This document shows positions 36,436 through 49,449 of a stretch of DNA of 64,000 nucleotides, piece by piece. The stretch comes from Caprimulgus europaeus (taxonomy: Eukaryota > Chordata > Aves > Caprimulgiformes > Caprimulgidae). A program made the translations under genes and the position numbers. The notes under the pieces are model-generated. The model saw only the letters and a program-made list of their open reading frames with translations. It was not told the DNA's origin and did not search any database. Each line of letters opens with the position of its first letter. The first letter of the stretch is position 1. The stretch is taken from assembly GCA_907165065.1 (NCBI GenBank), contig OU015539.1, forward strand, positions 14,600,816 through 14,664,815, read 5' to 3'.

Positions 36436-36475
36436 AGGCTCTGATCTAAATCCCACTGAAATCACTGGGAGGAGG
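36436..36475. repeat. Ancient amniote palindromic repeat (MITE-like) fragment
   Basis: GGCTCTGATCTAAATCCCAC followed by TGAAATCACTGGGAGG resembles the arm and core of a palindromic repeat abundant in turtles and present in birds. That repeat reads GGCCCTGATCCAAAGCCCAT followed by TGAAGTCAATGGGAG. Only about 40 bases are recognisable. Family membership is from memory. Confidence 0.45.
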
Positions 36476-36479
36476 GAGG

Positions 36480-39400
36480 ACACAAAACAAATGATGGGAA
36501 CAAAAAGTAAATAAAGCCCATGGCTTGTACTCACAACTTGAATATGTAAAGGCATTATCTTCATATGTATTTGGGCTTTCATTGTGGTCTTGTTTTCTCT
36601 GAGCTGTGCACATGTCATGGGCTGATAATGAGATGCAATGGACTTCTAGAGTGTCAGGGGCCTGCCCTGTGTATAGGTGCAAACAGGACATGCCCTTTAC
36701 TAGGTGTTTATGAATTTTCCAGTATGCAAGACAGCAGCTGCTCTAGAAATGTAAAATGATGCAAAATGTGTGTAAAATTGGGGCAAAGAACTTTCCTTTG
36801 TCTCCCCCAGGGTGTGCAGAGCTCGGGTACCTTGTACTGAAAAGATTTTCTTCCAGGAAGTTTTATTTTCACACTGGGGAGCCCCAGCTGGGTGTGTATT
36901 CAGCTCTGTCCCTTCTCGGGGCAAGGAAAGCTGGGAGCAGTGATAACAATGTCTTTTTAAAAACAGAAATAGCACTAGACACAGAAAAAAAATCCCATTC
37001 CTTGCATGAATGCGGGCAGCCCCAAGCCTGCTCTAATTTATATGCTTGCTTTTTTTGCTACTGTCGCTGGGGAAAGTAAGAGTGTGCCTGCTTGGTGTCC
37101 AGGGATCTGCTGTGCCAAAGCAAATAATTGCAGCATGTGGCAAGCAGAGAAGGCACCGAGGTGTTCGATAGACGAGCGTTCCTCCCCTGAGCAGAGAGGA
37201 GAGAAGCTGGTAAGATGCTGTGCTTGAAAGGGCCCATTCATTGTATGGAATTCCCAGTGAAGTTGCCCAGCAGAGGCTTGAACAGCTGGTGTAGGAGCAG
37301 AAATCACTGCAGATAAATCAGCTTGGCACCTGAATAATTGTGGGATCTGATCAGGCAACGTTACCACTTTGTCTTTGCTGGCTGAACTCAGGGAAGATTC
37401 CATTGTGTGATGACTAAAATTTCCCCCAGCTCCTTCCCTTTCTCTTACAGCTGCCTCGGTTCATCCGAAAGAAGATGCTGGGCATGTTACACTACTGTGG
37501 AGATTTGGTATTGCAGTGATGTCCCAAAGCCCTTATCCTTGGTCAGGGCAAGATGCAGCTCAAACAGGTCCCAGAGGGCCAGTGGTGGAGGTCAGCAGTG
37601 AGCTGTATGGAGAGCTGGAGCACGACCATGGGTGTGTGTGGCTGCTGAAGAGCTCTCCAGCAGCCAGAGCGGTTACAGGTAGCTGTGAGGGGAGGGTGAG
37701 GCAGGCTCCTCTGCTGTCATTACAAAGGCTGGTGTTTTAATTGCTGCTCCTTGCTTCAGAGGTGTGCTTGAAGTTCAGAAGGTGCTTTACAATAGCAACA
37801 TTGAACTTTCCTGTTAACTACTTCCTTTTTAGTCCATCTGAGCTTGGATTTACTAAGGGAGGCTTCCTGAGCTGTGTAAATCCCTGGAAAGCCTGTGGGC
37901 ACTGGGTTCCTAACTCTCCTGGAAGAGGTTTGATGCTCACCCTAGGCCAGGGTGATGGGGCTGCTCTGCACACCTGGTTTTGCAAGCACACTGCGTCCCC
38001 CACGTGAAATCCAATGACAAAGTGACCTGAGGGAAAGCTGGCCCAGCCCCTGTCTGTCAAATAAACTGAGGGACATCCCTGGAGGCCACAGGATTGCTGG
38101 ATGCAAGGCAGGAGGAGCCAGTGTGCAGCTGGAGGGAGAGGGGAAAGTCTGTTTGTGCAGTGAGGTTGGGCATTGAACTGCATCCCTTGGAAAATCGCTG
38201 GTGGGAGGATGGGCAAAACCATCTGCTTTCAGACCTTTTACCCATTCTTCCAGCTTTTTTTCCAAATTTGAATGAGACAAAGACAATTCAAGGCCAGAGA
38301 GACAGATTGCATGCAATTAGATATTCAAAATCAAAGCTCTGTTATGCAGGTATAGTCAATATAGCTGGGACAGTGCTTCTTAAAAAGTACTTTGTTCATC
38401 CGTTTGTTATGGAGAATATTAAATATCCAGGACAATATTGTCAATCTTGGAGATCCCAAATTTGTAAGAAATTGTGAAGCTCAGTTTGAAAATTGAAACT
38501 TTAGGAAGGAAGGGAGTTAAGGAGCCATCCTTACTATTAAATTTAAAAAATTCTAACTTATGTTCCATGCACACTTCCAAGCTTTCTCTCCAACCAGAAA
38601 AGGTTTTTTTCAGGTTTTACTAAGAAACAAACATTTTTTCAAAGTAATCCCCTGAGGTTTAAAGAGAAAAAAATACTGTGAAATTGATTATGAAACTACA
38701 AATCATAGCAGCCATAGTTAAAACACAAAATAGAGCCAAGGTCTCTTCAGTTTCCTTTTTTACACTCTCAAAACATTTCAAATTTATGAATAGTAGCTTC
38801 AGCACCAGAGGAAACCGTTTGCTCAGTAGGAGAACAAAATAAATTGGACTTAACTCCAAAATAATACTATGGATGGATCAATGGCCTCTCTGTTGGCATG
38901 TGAAGTGTGGACAGATGCAGGTAGGAGCACAAATATAGGCTGTCCATCGAAGGTGGTCAGTGCTGGCACACTTACCTGCAGTCTGGAGGTGAGGTAGCCA
39001 CGTGTGGCAGGCGATCCTCCCGGGCTGCTGCACCCCGTTCCCCGGGAGGCAGGCAGAGTACAGAGCAGCACAAGGTGAGAACTGCCTGCGGTGCCTGGAG
39101 CAGCGTGCTCACAGGTGTGCTTTGTACAGCCCTGTGCTGTGTTCTTGTTCACTTAATAGAGCTGACAGGCTTTATTCAGGAGAACTCCTGCCAATTGGTG
39201 TGGGGGCAAATAAAGCCACTGTTGTACTTCATGTACTCGCTATCGTATGTTATCTACTTATTGGAGGAAGAAGGGAAAATAGGTGAGGAAATGCTAGCTT
39301 TGAAGAAGAGGAGTGGTTGTGCCAATTACCTTGGATGAGTTGTTCAGTGACAGTTAATCCATGTGAGTGAAAACAAGTCCTCTGTGATGCTGTGCCAAGG

Positions 39401-42400
39401 TCAGGAATTTGAGCTCTGTTTGGAGAGTGAAAGTTACAGTCTTGCAGATTAAAGCTCCTTAGAAGAAAACATCTTTATTGCATAAATTGAAGCGGATCTT
39501 TTCCAGTTCTCTCATCCAAATAATCTTCTCCCCTTGACTCCCAGAAAAGGACCATGGCAGAGTCGAGCTAAGACTCCCTCATATGAAGAGTTCAGCACGG
39601 CAGGGGTGTAACACAGTGGGTTTGTGAAACTTGTCCTGGCGTGGGTATGCCCACGTGCACGCAGATGTGCACAGGCTGCCAGAGGAGATAAGCAATGTGT
39701 GTGTTTGATTTTTGTGGGAGAACAACTACTACAAACATACATTATCCTTTGCCATCCACGATGACAACAGAGCTGGACTGATTTGTACCACCTGGAGCTC
39801 CCTCTCAGTGCGCTGCTGCATCTGCACCAGATGGAAGATGATCAGGTTCAGAAAGGTGACTGGCTTTATTTTGTCCATGTTTTCTCGTTTTGCAAATAGG
39901 GTTGAATCAGCACTTAATGTGTTGGAAGTTGAGCTACATTTGCAATACAGTTCTCCTAGTAGCTGGTAATTTGGGGTATCTGGTTCATCCATATGAATCA
40001 CTCTATTGTGCAGAACAAGGTCATTTTCCTCTCTATCTTCTATCTAACCAGACACCATCTTGTAGACATTTTATTCAATATTTGTGGAAATAATTTTCAG
40101 TTCACTTCATATTTGGGTTAAATGTCTGTCCATGTCCTGCTGCTGCTGCTGCCCTCCCCTCCCCCTTCCCCTGTTATTGGCACATATATTATATAGGCTA
40201 TCCAGAAATTTACATTTCATTTTAGTCTCCGAAAAATGATGCTATAAATTCCATGATAGACTGCAGTTTGTAGGACATGTGGTCTGTGATGCTAGCCAAG
40301 GAGATGCCCCTTTATCTCATTATGTTTGCCTTGCTGATACGTGATCACACCCGCTTCAGTATGTACTGCTACTGTGTATTTTAGTATCTGTAGTATAAAT
40401 ACAGTACTTATATATAGTTTTTTTCTTTAATATAGCAATTTTATATAAGTAGGACCATTTCCATGCAGAGATTGCTATGGGTTCACTTGCCTATACAGAT
40501 AAGTGTGTAATGTCCTGGATGTGGAATCTCATTGACTTCATTATCCACTTGTGCTTGAAGGAACAAGACCTCAGTATATAAAATGCCATCGTTCACTGGC
40601 CTCTCCCAGAGTGGGTGTGTGGAAGGGAATCGATGGCCTTAAAGATAAGTCACCCCCCAGCATTAAGCGCTCGTTCATCGCGCAGAACAAGTTGGATACA
40701 TTCCTCCTTCAGGTGTTGGAGCTCAGCACTGTCAGTACCTCCAGCACAGTGTGAAAGCACGAGGCCCTGAATTCCTGTGCAGAGCAGGATTGCTGTGTTC
40801 CTGGCCGCCTCCGCCAGCCCCGGGGTCACCCGCCCTTTGCAGCGTGGGTGCTCTGGCTGCTGGCCTCTTCCCTCCTCCGCTCTTCCCTGAGCTCTCCAGC
40901 GCAGCCTGATAAATTAGTTCTTACAAGTTAATTTCTTGTGGGAAATGACTCCCAGCAGCTTCTTTTCCCTACTGCTGATCCATCCAAGGAAAGTCACTAC
41001 CACTTAACTTTTTTCTATCTGTAAGTAATTTTTATTTTCTTCTTGGTCTTGGTCTTTTTTTTCCCTGCATGTTTGTGATGATACCCTCTTCTGTCACTGA
41101 GGCACTGTAAGCTTAATTAATATGTACCAAATACACTGGAAAACCTGAAGGGCTGTATTTCAGCAGGGGTAAAATACTGTTGTTAGGGAGGATTTTTCAA
41201 GTGGAAATACCCCACTACTCACATGTATTTGAAACCGGAGCGTCTCACTTGTACTGGGATCTGCCAGTGCTGGAGAGCTGCGAGTAGACACACCCTGTAA
41301 TTGCCTAAATGCAGAGTGAAGCTAAGGAGGACAAAGACTATTAAAGTTTTATTTTGGAAGGAAGGATTGCTGTTAGGCTTTTGAGGATTGGGTGTTTTTT
41401 TAACTGTTTGTGAACAAAAAAGCTGCCACTGCTCTGGGAAGTCTGTGTGAGCATCTCTGGGAGGGGGTGAGGGATGAGGCTCAGGGCTCCCTTCGCTGCC
41501 ACTGAACACAGACACTCACACCAGGACAGGCACCAGTGCTGGGCAGCAGGCACCAAAGCCAACTGAGCAGAAGAGCAATGCAAATTGGATAAAGCAGGTT
41601 CTTGAACAGATTGAGCTGTATTGCTTTACTAAATGAGAACATAAATGTCAAATTCCTTATGAATAGCAGGCAGTGCGCAGCTGCGTCGGGCGAGCAGAGC
41701 TGTTGTGGTCTGCTGGGTGGGAGAGCAGGGTCGAGCTGTTCCACCATCAGCCAGAAACACGGTGGTTGTGCTTCTCAAAAGCAATTATCTGCATTTTCCC
41801 CCGGCCTGAGGTGATGGGTCACCCCCTTCTTAGCATGGTGAAGAATGTGTCCAGTCAGCACTGGGGGAAATCCTGGAATGGTCCAGAAGTGCCAAGCATG
41901 CAAACACAATGCCGGCATTGGCAAAGCGGCGTGAGTGGCTCCGGAGCCCTGTCACGCGGGCTGCAAATGGCGAGGCTGACTCCTTGCAAAGACCACAGAT
42001 CCATCACTTCGAAATGTCAGGCCGTTGTCACCCAAAATAGGCTTTTGTCTTCTTTTTCCATGCGTGATACATGGGATTTTTTCTTTTTTGCTTTGTGTCA
42101 TACAGTGTAATTGGAAAAGGGTCTGGGCAGTTCACACGGAGAAGCACAGCTGGCAAGAAACTCTCCGTCCTCGCTGCTCACTGACCAAAGACACGCAGGC
42201 GCGGCTGAGTTGTGCTCGAGGCAGGCAACTGAGAGGCAGCTCTTGGGACTCTTGGTACAATGTCAGGATGCTCTCCCCTCCCTGCCCACTGCAATGCTGT
42301 GTGTGTAGGGTCTAGGAGAGCCACTACTGAGCAGTTACAGCTGAAGTCCAAACCCCAAGTTTCCCTTTTTAGTGGCTTGAGTCATGGCCCAGGCTGTCCC

Positions 42401-45400
42401 ATTTGCATTTTCAATGACTGGATGTGAGAGTGGGCTCCTTTCCTCCGCTTTAGCTGCGTGATTCAGGCATGTATGCATCCTGTGTGAAAATGTGCTGTGT
42501 GGTGTTAGCAAAAGGGAGCTGTGATCCCCCTCAACATCTCAGCTGTGGTCATTTTCTGAGTCTTGATTGGATTAGGTGTGGTCCACCTGTGAGTTACAGG
42601 TCTCAGAAAGGAAAGAAAAACCAGGTCTCTATTTTTACTTGCTTGCTTGTACCACCAGAATTATAGCACATACCAAAGTGTAGTACATACTTAAGGTCTT
42701 GTCTGGTTTTGAGGTTGAGGGCTGTGCTGTGCATGGGGCAGTGGGAGGGGATTCAGGGTGTTTCCAGTAGCATTTTGGTTCAGATAGGATTGTGCTTTGG
42801 AGGTACAGCCTCCACTTCTGGAGTAATCTCTCTAATCTCTACTTCTTCTGATCTATTTAATGTTGTGGAGCAGTCCTGGAGTATGCAAACTAGATTACTT
42901 TCAGATGAAACTAAGTTGTGGTCCAACTGCTTCTGATAACCAGAAGAGATAGTTCACAGTAAAACCTGTCCTGTGACTTGGTTCCCTAATCTGGATTCAT
43001 CTGCAGTCTCTGTAATTACAGTTCACGAGTTTGGATCTTTGTGTTTGTGAAGGACATCAGCCATCAGCCGTCTTGGAGGTATCAGCCTGGTGTTAAAGTC
43101 ACTGGCCCATGTGCTGTGTAGGAGTGTGTGGTGGAAGATTAATAGGGTTGAAGTATTATGGGTTATCACATTGCTCCTAAGTTTGGCCCCAGCAGAGTGG
43201 GACATATTTTTAATGTGGTTGCTGATGATGTTGAGTTCTGACCAACAAGTGGCAGAGCTCAGTTTTGTTATGATGTGTATTCTGTACTCCAGGACAAACT
43301 GGAAGCTTTTAACCTTCTCAAAACTGTAGTTTAATATTTATACTTTTTCTTGTCACTAATGCTTAAACTTACAGGTGATGGTACTCTTGTGCTGTTTCGG
43401 TGTAATTGTTACTAACAAATACCACAAAGGAAACATGGGATACTGAAAGTTATCTTGGCAGCAAAGTACATGATGAGCAGACTTTAGTTTGTAAATTTAA
43501 TCTCTAAATATACTTTTTCCCTTTTAAATTTGGAATCTTTCCTAGATCAATTAATTTCAGGTAAGAACGGGAGGGTTGATGAGGGTTTAGGTTTTTGGTT
43601 TTATTATCTCACCATTCTTCTACTCTCCTGGGTTAGCTTCATGTGTACAAATTGCTTCCATGGAAGGAAGCCTACAAACCCAGCCACCTCCACCCTCCAC
43701 TTTTTTTTGTTTAAGGTATGAACGTGGTTGCTTCATCCCCCTTTAGCAGGAGGCAGCGCGTGAGCACTGCATACGTTTGCGTGAGTGGCAGAGGGAAGCG
43801 GATGTGTCCCTGCTAATGGCAGGCTATCCAGCACTGAAGGGCACACAACAGTAGCTTCTTCTGAGCACGCTGGCAATGCCCTTCTCGGAAATGTCATGCG
43901 AGTCCCCGTTTCATGTGCCAGCATCCCTTTCCAGTAAGCTGAAGGAAACCCAGCAGCTCTTGTTTCCAGCATGAGACATGTGAAGGAAAGAGTGTATTTC
44001 TGGGAAATAAGTAAAAGCCTCACGTCCAAGCATAACGTTAGGGGAAGAAAAGAGGATTCTCCCTCCTTCCCGAGTTTGAGTCAGCTCTGAGCAACACTCC
44101 TCAAACCTTTAGTGGACTCTTTCAGAGTGCAAGAGCTCAGCGGCTCACCAGCCCATCCCAGGGCTTGCTTTTGCAGGGACACCCTCTGCCAGTGCTTCTC
44201 CCCATCTGCTCTGAGGCTTTTGCCCTTTGGGGTTACACAGAAGCTGCATGCTCAGACCTCCAAGACATGGGGAAGGATGAGAGTGTCCCATATCTCACAG
44301 GACCTGTGGGAGAGGTGCATGGGTGTTAGTGGAACAGCTCCAGCTGACCTCAGTTCCAAAATCATCTTTTTGTGCTGCAGGTCTCTGCTGATAAAGTCCT
44401 TATTTGTATAAAATGCCGTATGGACCAGAAGCAGCTCACAGCTGTCATCTGAAAAGGTTATGTTTTACCAGCAGCTTGGGTTTCCTGATTTTCTTAATGT
44501 TGGGTGAACCTGTTTTAAATTTTCCAGGAACACAGACTGATAACCTGGGAGCATCCTGTAGCTGAATCTGCCTGAGCAGATTTACAGTTAGTGAGGTGGC
44601 GAGGCTTGTCACTGAACTCCTGAGGGGTAATGATGGAGTAAGTCCCTCTTTAGCACTCTATGTATTGCACAAACAATATTGCAAGTAATAGGTTACTGTG
44701 AGGAAACACTCTAATCCTTTTTTCTTTAATATTATCTCTTTTTTTTCTTTTAAATAGCATCGGGTTCTTTGTTGTGTGGTTGTTTGGGGTTTTTTTTTAA
44801 TTATTATTTTGGCAGTTAGCAAGTAGAAAGTGATTCCTGCTGGGCTCGAACAGGCTGGTGTAGTCCAAGTTGTTGCCTGTTGACTTATACTTGCACAACT
44901 CCCAGGAAAATGTACTGTGGGCTTTGCTCCATCTGGCTAAATGCTCCATCCTCGGTAAGGCACAAAATGAATTAAGAAACAAAGCTATTTTCTACAGTGT
45001 GGCTGTTGCTACTCTTTCAGACGCTGTTAGAAACCATTTTAAACATGGATCCTAAAGTTGATTTAATGTCAAGTGCAAATAGGCACTAGGATGTATTACC
45101 TTTCTAGCTAAAGGGTGAGAGTTGTGTTGATTTTTCCCATCTTTGGTGCCAGCTTTGGAGTATGAACACAGCCTGTGACCCAGGCAGGCTTGCTTGGTAA
45201 TAAATATTTCCACGTATTATTCAGGTGTCTGAACTGGCAGCAGGATTCGTGGAAATCTTGTCTTACTCTTGAGAATTAAAGTGTAGGAAATCAGAGTCTG
45301 AATTTTACCAGCATATCTACAAACAGCTCTAAGGTAGGTGTGGGATGGGACTCCTTTAGGTTTGTAAATTGACCCTACTTTGTTCTGTATCTCTGAGATT

Positions 45401-48400
45401 TGCTGGAAAGTAAATCTACTTTTCCTCAATCTGCATTATAAAAGGAAGCTCTTTTATTATGTGTCTGCATTTCTGTTTTCTCTGGGCCCCTCCACACTAA
45501 AATCTCCAAACTGTAACTACCATGGAACAAAGGCTCCTCTCCCCTTTTGTGTATTTGACAGCACGGGGGTTTAAGCCCCGTCTGGGTGGTGAGTGGTGCT
45601 TCACAGTGACACCAGGATGGAACCCTAACCTGGTGTTGGGGCTCCCAGCCAGGCACTGCCGATAAAGACAGCTTCTCCTAAGCCTGGAGGATGGACGAGC
45701 TTGGGAAACAAAGCAGCTGGTTTAGCAGATGTGTGTTTAAACAAAATAAAGTGAAGTTGTCAGCCCTTTCCCATGCACACTGGTGACTTGAGGTCAGCAC
45801 TGAGTCTGGACACTACCTCTAGGATCCCAGGAGTCCAGAGGTATGTCTCTCAGCTGACCCAGTCTGCTTCTCAAGGCTGAGATGGATCTGTTGTGGTGGT
45901 AGAGTTTATCGGTGAGCTGCCAAGGCATATACTGTTGTGTCAACAGGGAAAGGTCTCACATGAAGGTATATCATAAAAATGGAATTCCCTCTCCCCCAAG
46001 GTTGTGAAATATGAAGCTGTCGACCATGGAGCTCTGAGGGAAATGATGGATGGGGACCTCGGAAATCACTGAGCCTTTTGGCTGTACGAGCTGGAAGGTC
46101 TGACATCCCTTCAGTGGCAAGCTAGTAGCACGTATGACATGTCATTGCTGCCTTGACCTCGCCTCTGCCATCTCCCCCCTCCTCTGCAGCTCAGTCCAGT
46201 CTCAGGGTGGATCCAGAATACAGATACAAGCACAAAGTTCTCAGTGAACAGTGTTCTTCCCCACATCCCTCGGTCCTATCTGCACCAGCTCTGTTAGATG
46301 AGATGTGCTTTGAGGAGCAGAAATGTTTACATGCATTTAGTAGTGACTTAGCTTTTTTCTTTCTTTTCCTCCTCTCATCTTCTTAGAAATAGGCAGTGAG
46401 TGGTTGGATCATGGTGTTGCTATGGTGAGTTTTAAGATAGACCTTTGATCATAGTTGATAGGTGCCAGCCAGCATATTAATTCCAAGCTGTCCATATGGT
46501 TCCAGACCAAAATACCTCTCTTGCTACTCTTCATTTTGTTAAACACTTACTCTGCTTGCTTACAGACTACTGTGTCTTAACTGTGCTGCTCTGAATAAGT
46601 CAAATCAGATGGGATATTTCCTTCTCTCATCAGAACAGTAGCTGGCAGAATTAGAGCTGAGTTTCTTTCCATTTGTGTGAGTAGCGACCAGGTCACTGTG
46701 TCTTCCTCAGAGCTGACTTTGGCGGCTCTTTAAGAGTGGGTGTAAAAAGCACCTTAGGAGACGGGAGCAGAAAGGCTCAGGGCGTTGAAACACGAGGTTA
46801 CCACAAGTGTGGGCTTAATGATTTAAATTGCTTATACTCTCGTCTCTTACTTTCTCAGCCTTCCTGTTGCCCCATTCACTCATACTGGAGTGCATGTATT
46901 TGCAGAAGTGATTTCCCTGAAATTGGGGACCCTTTTATGTGAACAAGTGTTTGCTGGTGTGAGTAAATTGTGTAGTCAAGCCCTGGCATTCGTGTTCATC
47001 TATTCTGTAGTGATGGGGGAGTGTTGCATGTCTTGGTATCGACTCCCCTGGCCAGTTCAGCAGCAGAATTAATTGGAAGGAAGAATCCTGTTTGATTTTT
47101 TCCTTTGGTAGTAGCTGCAAGAAAAGGTGCTACTGATGGACATTGCAGTGCATGCAGATTAGTGTCACATGTGGTGACAGGGAACAGTGTTTCCAGGTAA
47201 GCAAGCACTTCATGTATGGTAGCTTAAAAAAAACATCTGGCAACTTCTCAGCAGAAGTGAAGCAACAGGTAATAGAGGTCACCTGGCTTAAGATCAGCCT
47301 TTTCTTGGGGGAAGCATCTTAGTAAAGGAGTAACTTCAGCTTGATACTGTGTCAGTGTTGTCCTTAATGAACATGAAAGGACCCTTTCTGCTCATGGACT
47401 TTAGGACCATTACCAGAGGGTGTTGCTGAGGTAGCTGGCTTCAAGGAATCTCCTGTAGATTTAATGTAGCTACTTAATGGGAACTTCTGGGTATGTGAAA
47501 TGAGACACTGAGATTCCTCTGCTGAAAATCAGTAGTGGAACTCCTACTACAAAGGAGACAAGGTCAGATGGTTTTGTCCCCACCAGCACAATTAGGTCTA
47601 CAAAAAGATCCAGCTAGAAACATGGCTGGAGAGGCAGATTGTCCCAGCTGCCTTGTTTGTGTTGACCAAAGAGGAGTCCATAGCTCCAAAGCCTTATTGA
47701 GCCACTCATGTCTGCTCACTGAATTGAAAGCAAAAGCCCTGCTGAAGTCAGAGGGGCTTGGGCATCACCCAATTTTAGGCAAATATCTGAAAATCAATGC
47801 ATTTAATAACTTGCCTGTATTACTTGGAGATGATGTAGGAACGACGAGATTCATGCATGAATGTGGGTGCAAGTGCTGTAATTCAGAAACACTGTGAAAA
47901 ATCAGCATTTTCCATGTTGCTGTTTGGGGAAAGTCTGTCCCACTGATTTAGCAATGCTGCTCTGCAGCAGGCTTGGCTGGGTGGTGGCCTTCTGTCCTCT
48001 GACTTCACTTGTTCTGCGATGGAGTTAAAAGCCTTCTGCCTGTGAAGATATTTTGCTGTCCTGTGTGGTTTTACACAAATATAACTGAAAAGCCAAGTGA
48101 AAGGGAGTGAGGTGCTCAGTTATTTTCTGTGATTTATGCTCTAGTTTATCTGGCAAAGCAGCCTACGTACCCGAGAGAACAGTCTGAGATCTGTGTGAGC
48201 AGAGATCAGATAGCGGTCTGCCATGGGTTGTTGGGCTGGAGGGCTTAATCTGCTATTAGAAGGCGGGATTAGGAAATATGATTTACAAAGAGACTCTGTT
48301 CAGAGAGTTTTGAGTCTTTTGTCAGTTCTAATCGAATATTCAAGAGGAAGTTTGCAATTTCAGTCTAATCCTTTTGGTTTCGTTTTTCATTTTTGTGTGC

Positions 48401-48480
48401 TTGTTTTTCTGCCAAGCAATTGCCTGCTGCAGCTATTTGCTAGGACTTGCTTATATAGGCTTCTGTTATTATCCTGGTTG
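36480..48480. other. Long gene-free stretch
   Basis: I defend no exon or mobile element in this 12 kb. It holds a (CTG)n tract (40,137-40,152) and small CpG-richer patches near 40,620-40,690, 40,790-40,850 and 41,920-42,010. It also has AT-rich segments (for example 38,500-38,870 and 40,180-40,450). Open frames up to 145 codons have no known domain. Confidence 0.55.
40137..40152. repeat. (CTG)n triplet tract, 5 units
   Basis: Five CTG units run into a C-rich pyrimidine stretch. The tract is short and shows no link to an exon. Confidence 0.8.
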
Positions 48481-48481
48481 A

Positions 48482-48570
48482 ATATTATTATTTACTTGCA
48501 TGGTAATACCTGGAGCTGCTGATCTGGGATCAAAGCTCCATTGTGCTAGATATTACACAGATCTAGTTTA
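48482..48570 (-). repeat. Ancient amniote interspersed repeat fragment
   Basis: The word order ATTATTATTTACTTGCATGG, TAATACCTGGAGCTGCTGAT, GGGATCAAAGCTCCATTGTG and CTAGATATTACACAGAT tracks a common amniote repeat tail. That tail reads ATTATTATTTGTATTGCAG, then TAGCGCCTAGAGGCCC, GATCAGGGCCCCATTGTG, CTAGGCGCTGTACA. The repeat is widely dispersed in reptiles and birds. I am unsure of its formal family (MIR- or CR1-related tail). The strand is given as the reverse of the form ending in TATTATTA. Confidence 0.5.
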
Positions 48571-48574
48571 TTAA

Positions 48575-49235
48575 AGGTGAGTATTCACTGTCCTAGGAAT
48601 GTATGGCCTTGCCTTATGATCTCAAGAAGGGACAGAACAAGGTAACAGTAAAGCATTCACATGCAATATAATAAGCAACAGCCAAGGCACACCAGCTGTC
48701 TTGTTTTGAAATGGCAAAGGTTTGTGCCTGCAAAAAAAGAAATAAAAAATTATAATGGCTAGAAAATGTTGTTTTCCTCAGCAAAACAGCAATTACCAAG
48801 TGTTTTCATTTTTGTTGCCTCTGTGAAATATTAGCAGTGCTTTTTCCGTGCAGAATGGGTTTTGCTACTGTTTGCGGGACTACAGCCAACTTCACCAATC
48901 AGTGGGAACAAGAGGTTTCTCTAAGCAGAAATTAGGAAATCCCAGCTAAGAAGTTTGCATGACAAACTTCAGTCAAATGTATGCTCCTCTGAGTTAGAAC
49001 TTGGCCTGAGCCTCTAGTAAGTCCTTGCCTTGGTCCAGGTCCTGCAAGCTTCTGCATCTTCTGACCACTTCTGCAACTCCTGTTGCATCTTCTGACCACT
49101 TCTGCAAAGCAGTTGGCACGACTGATGTTATTCCTTCTTGGCATGTCTGCTACAGTTGAGCTACAAGAGGCAGCATCTCTGGCCTTAAAGGGGATAAATG
49201 TGTATAGTTTTTGGATAAATGTGAGTATTTGTCTA
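48575..49235. other. Short gene-free stretch with a local duplication
   Basis: It contains a 24-base exact direct repeat (49,053-49,076 and 49,084-49,107, period 31). I recognise no exon. Confidence 0.55.
49053..49107. repeat. 24-bp direct tandem duplication, period 31
   Basis: TGCATCTTCTGACCACTTCT followed by GCAA occurs at 49,053-49,076 and again at 49,084-49,107 with no mismatch. The seven bases between the copies are CTCCTGT. It looks like a recent small tandem duplication. Confidence 0.9.
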
Positions 49236-49239
49236 TGCT

Positions 49240-49445
49240 GGATTGGATAGTGGCATTAGCTGGGCTGGGAACTGGCTGGTTGGTGTGTGGCCCTCCCAAG
49301 AGGGACCGTAGGGTGGGTCACTGTGGACACCATGTCAAAAATGAGCCGACATTGTGAACAAGGCAAACTCCATGCTGGGCTGCACCACGAGGAGCAGTCC
49401 CAGCAGACTGAAGGAGATTAATTTTCTTCTACCCTTGAAGCACCG
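49240..49445 (+). mobile_element. CR1 LINE ORF2 fragment, 3' end of the reverse-transcriptase region
   Basis: The frame from 49,354 reads Met-Asn-Lys-Ala-Asn-Ser-Met-Leu-Gly-Cys, then SPSRLKEINFLLPL. This matches the CR1 ORF2 segment [28 protein letters not shown] in order and spacing. Upstream, CCATGTCAAAAATGAGCC parallels the CR1 segment that encodes the residues before KAN. The left edge is uncertain: similarity fades before about 49,320. The right edge is also unclear because the frame after about 49,440 no longer follows CR1. The copy is internal, old and lacks the CR1 3' tail. Confidence 0.65.
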
Positions 49446-49449
49446 ACTT

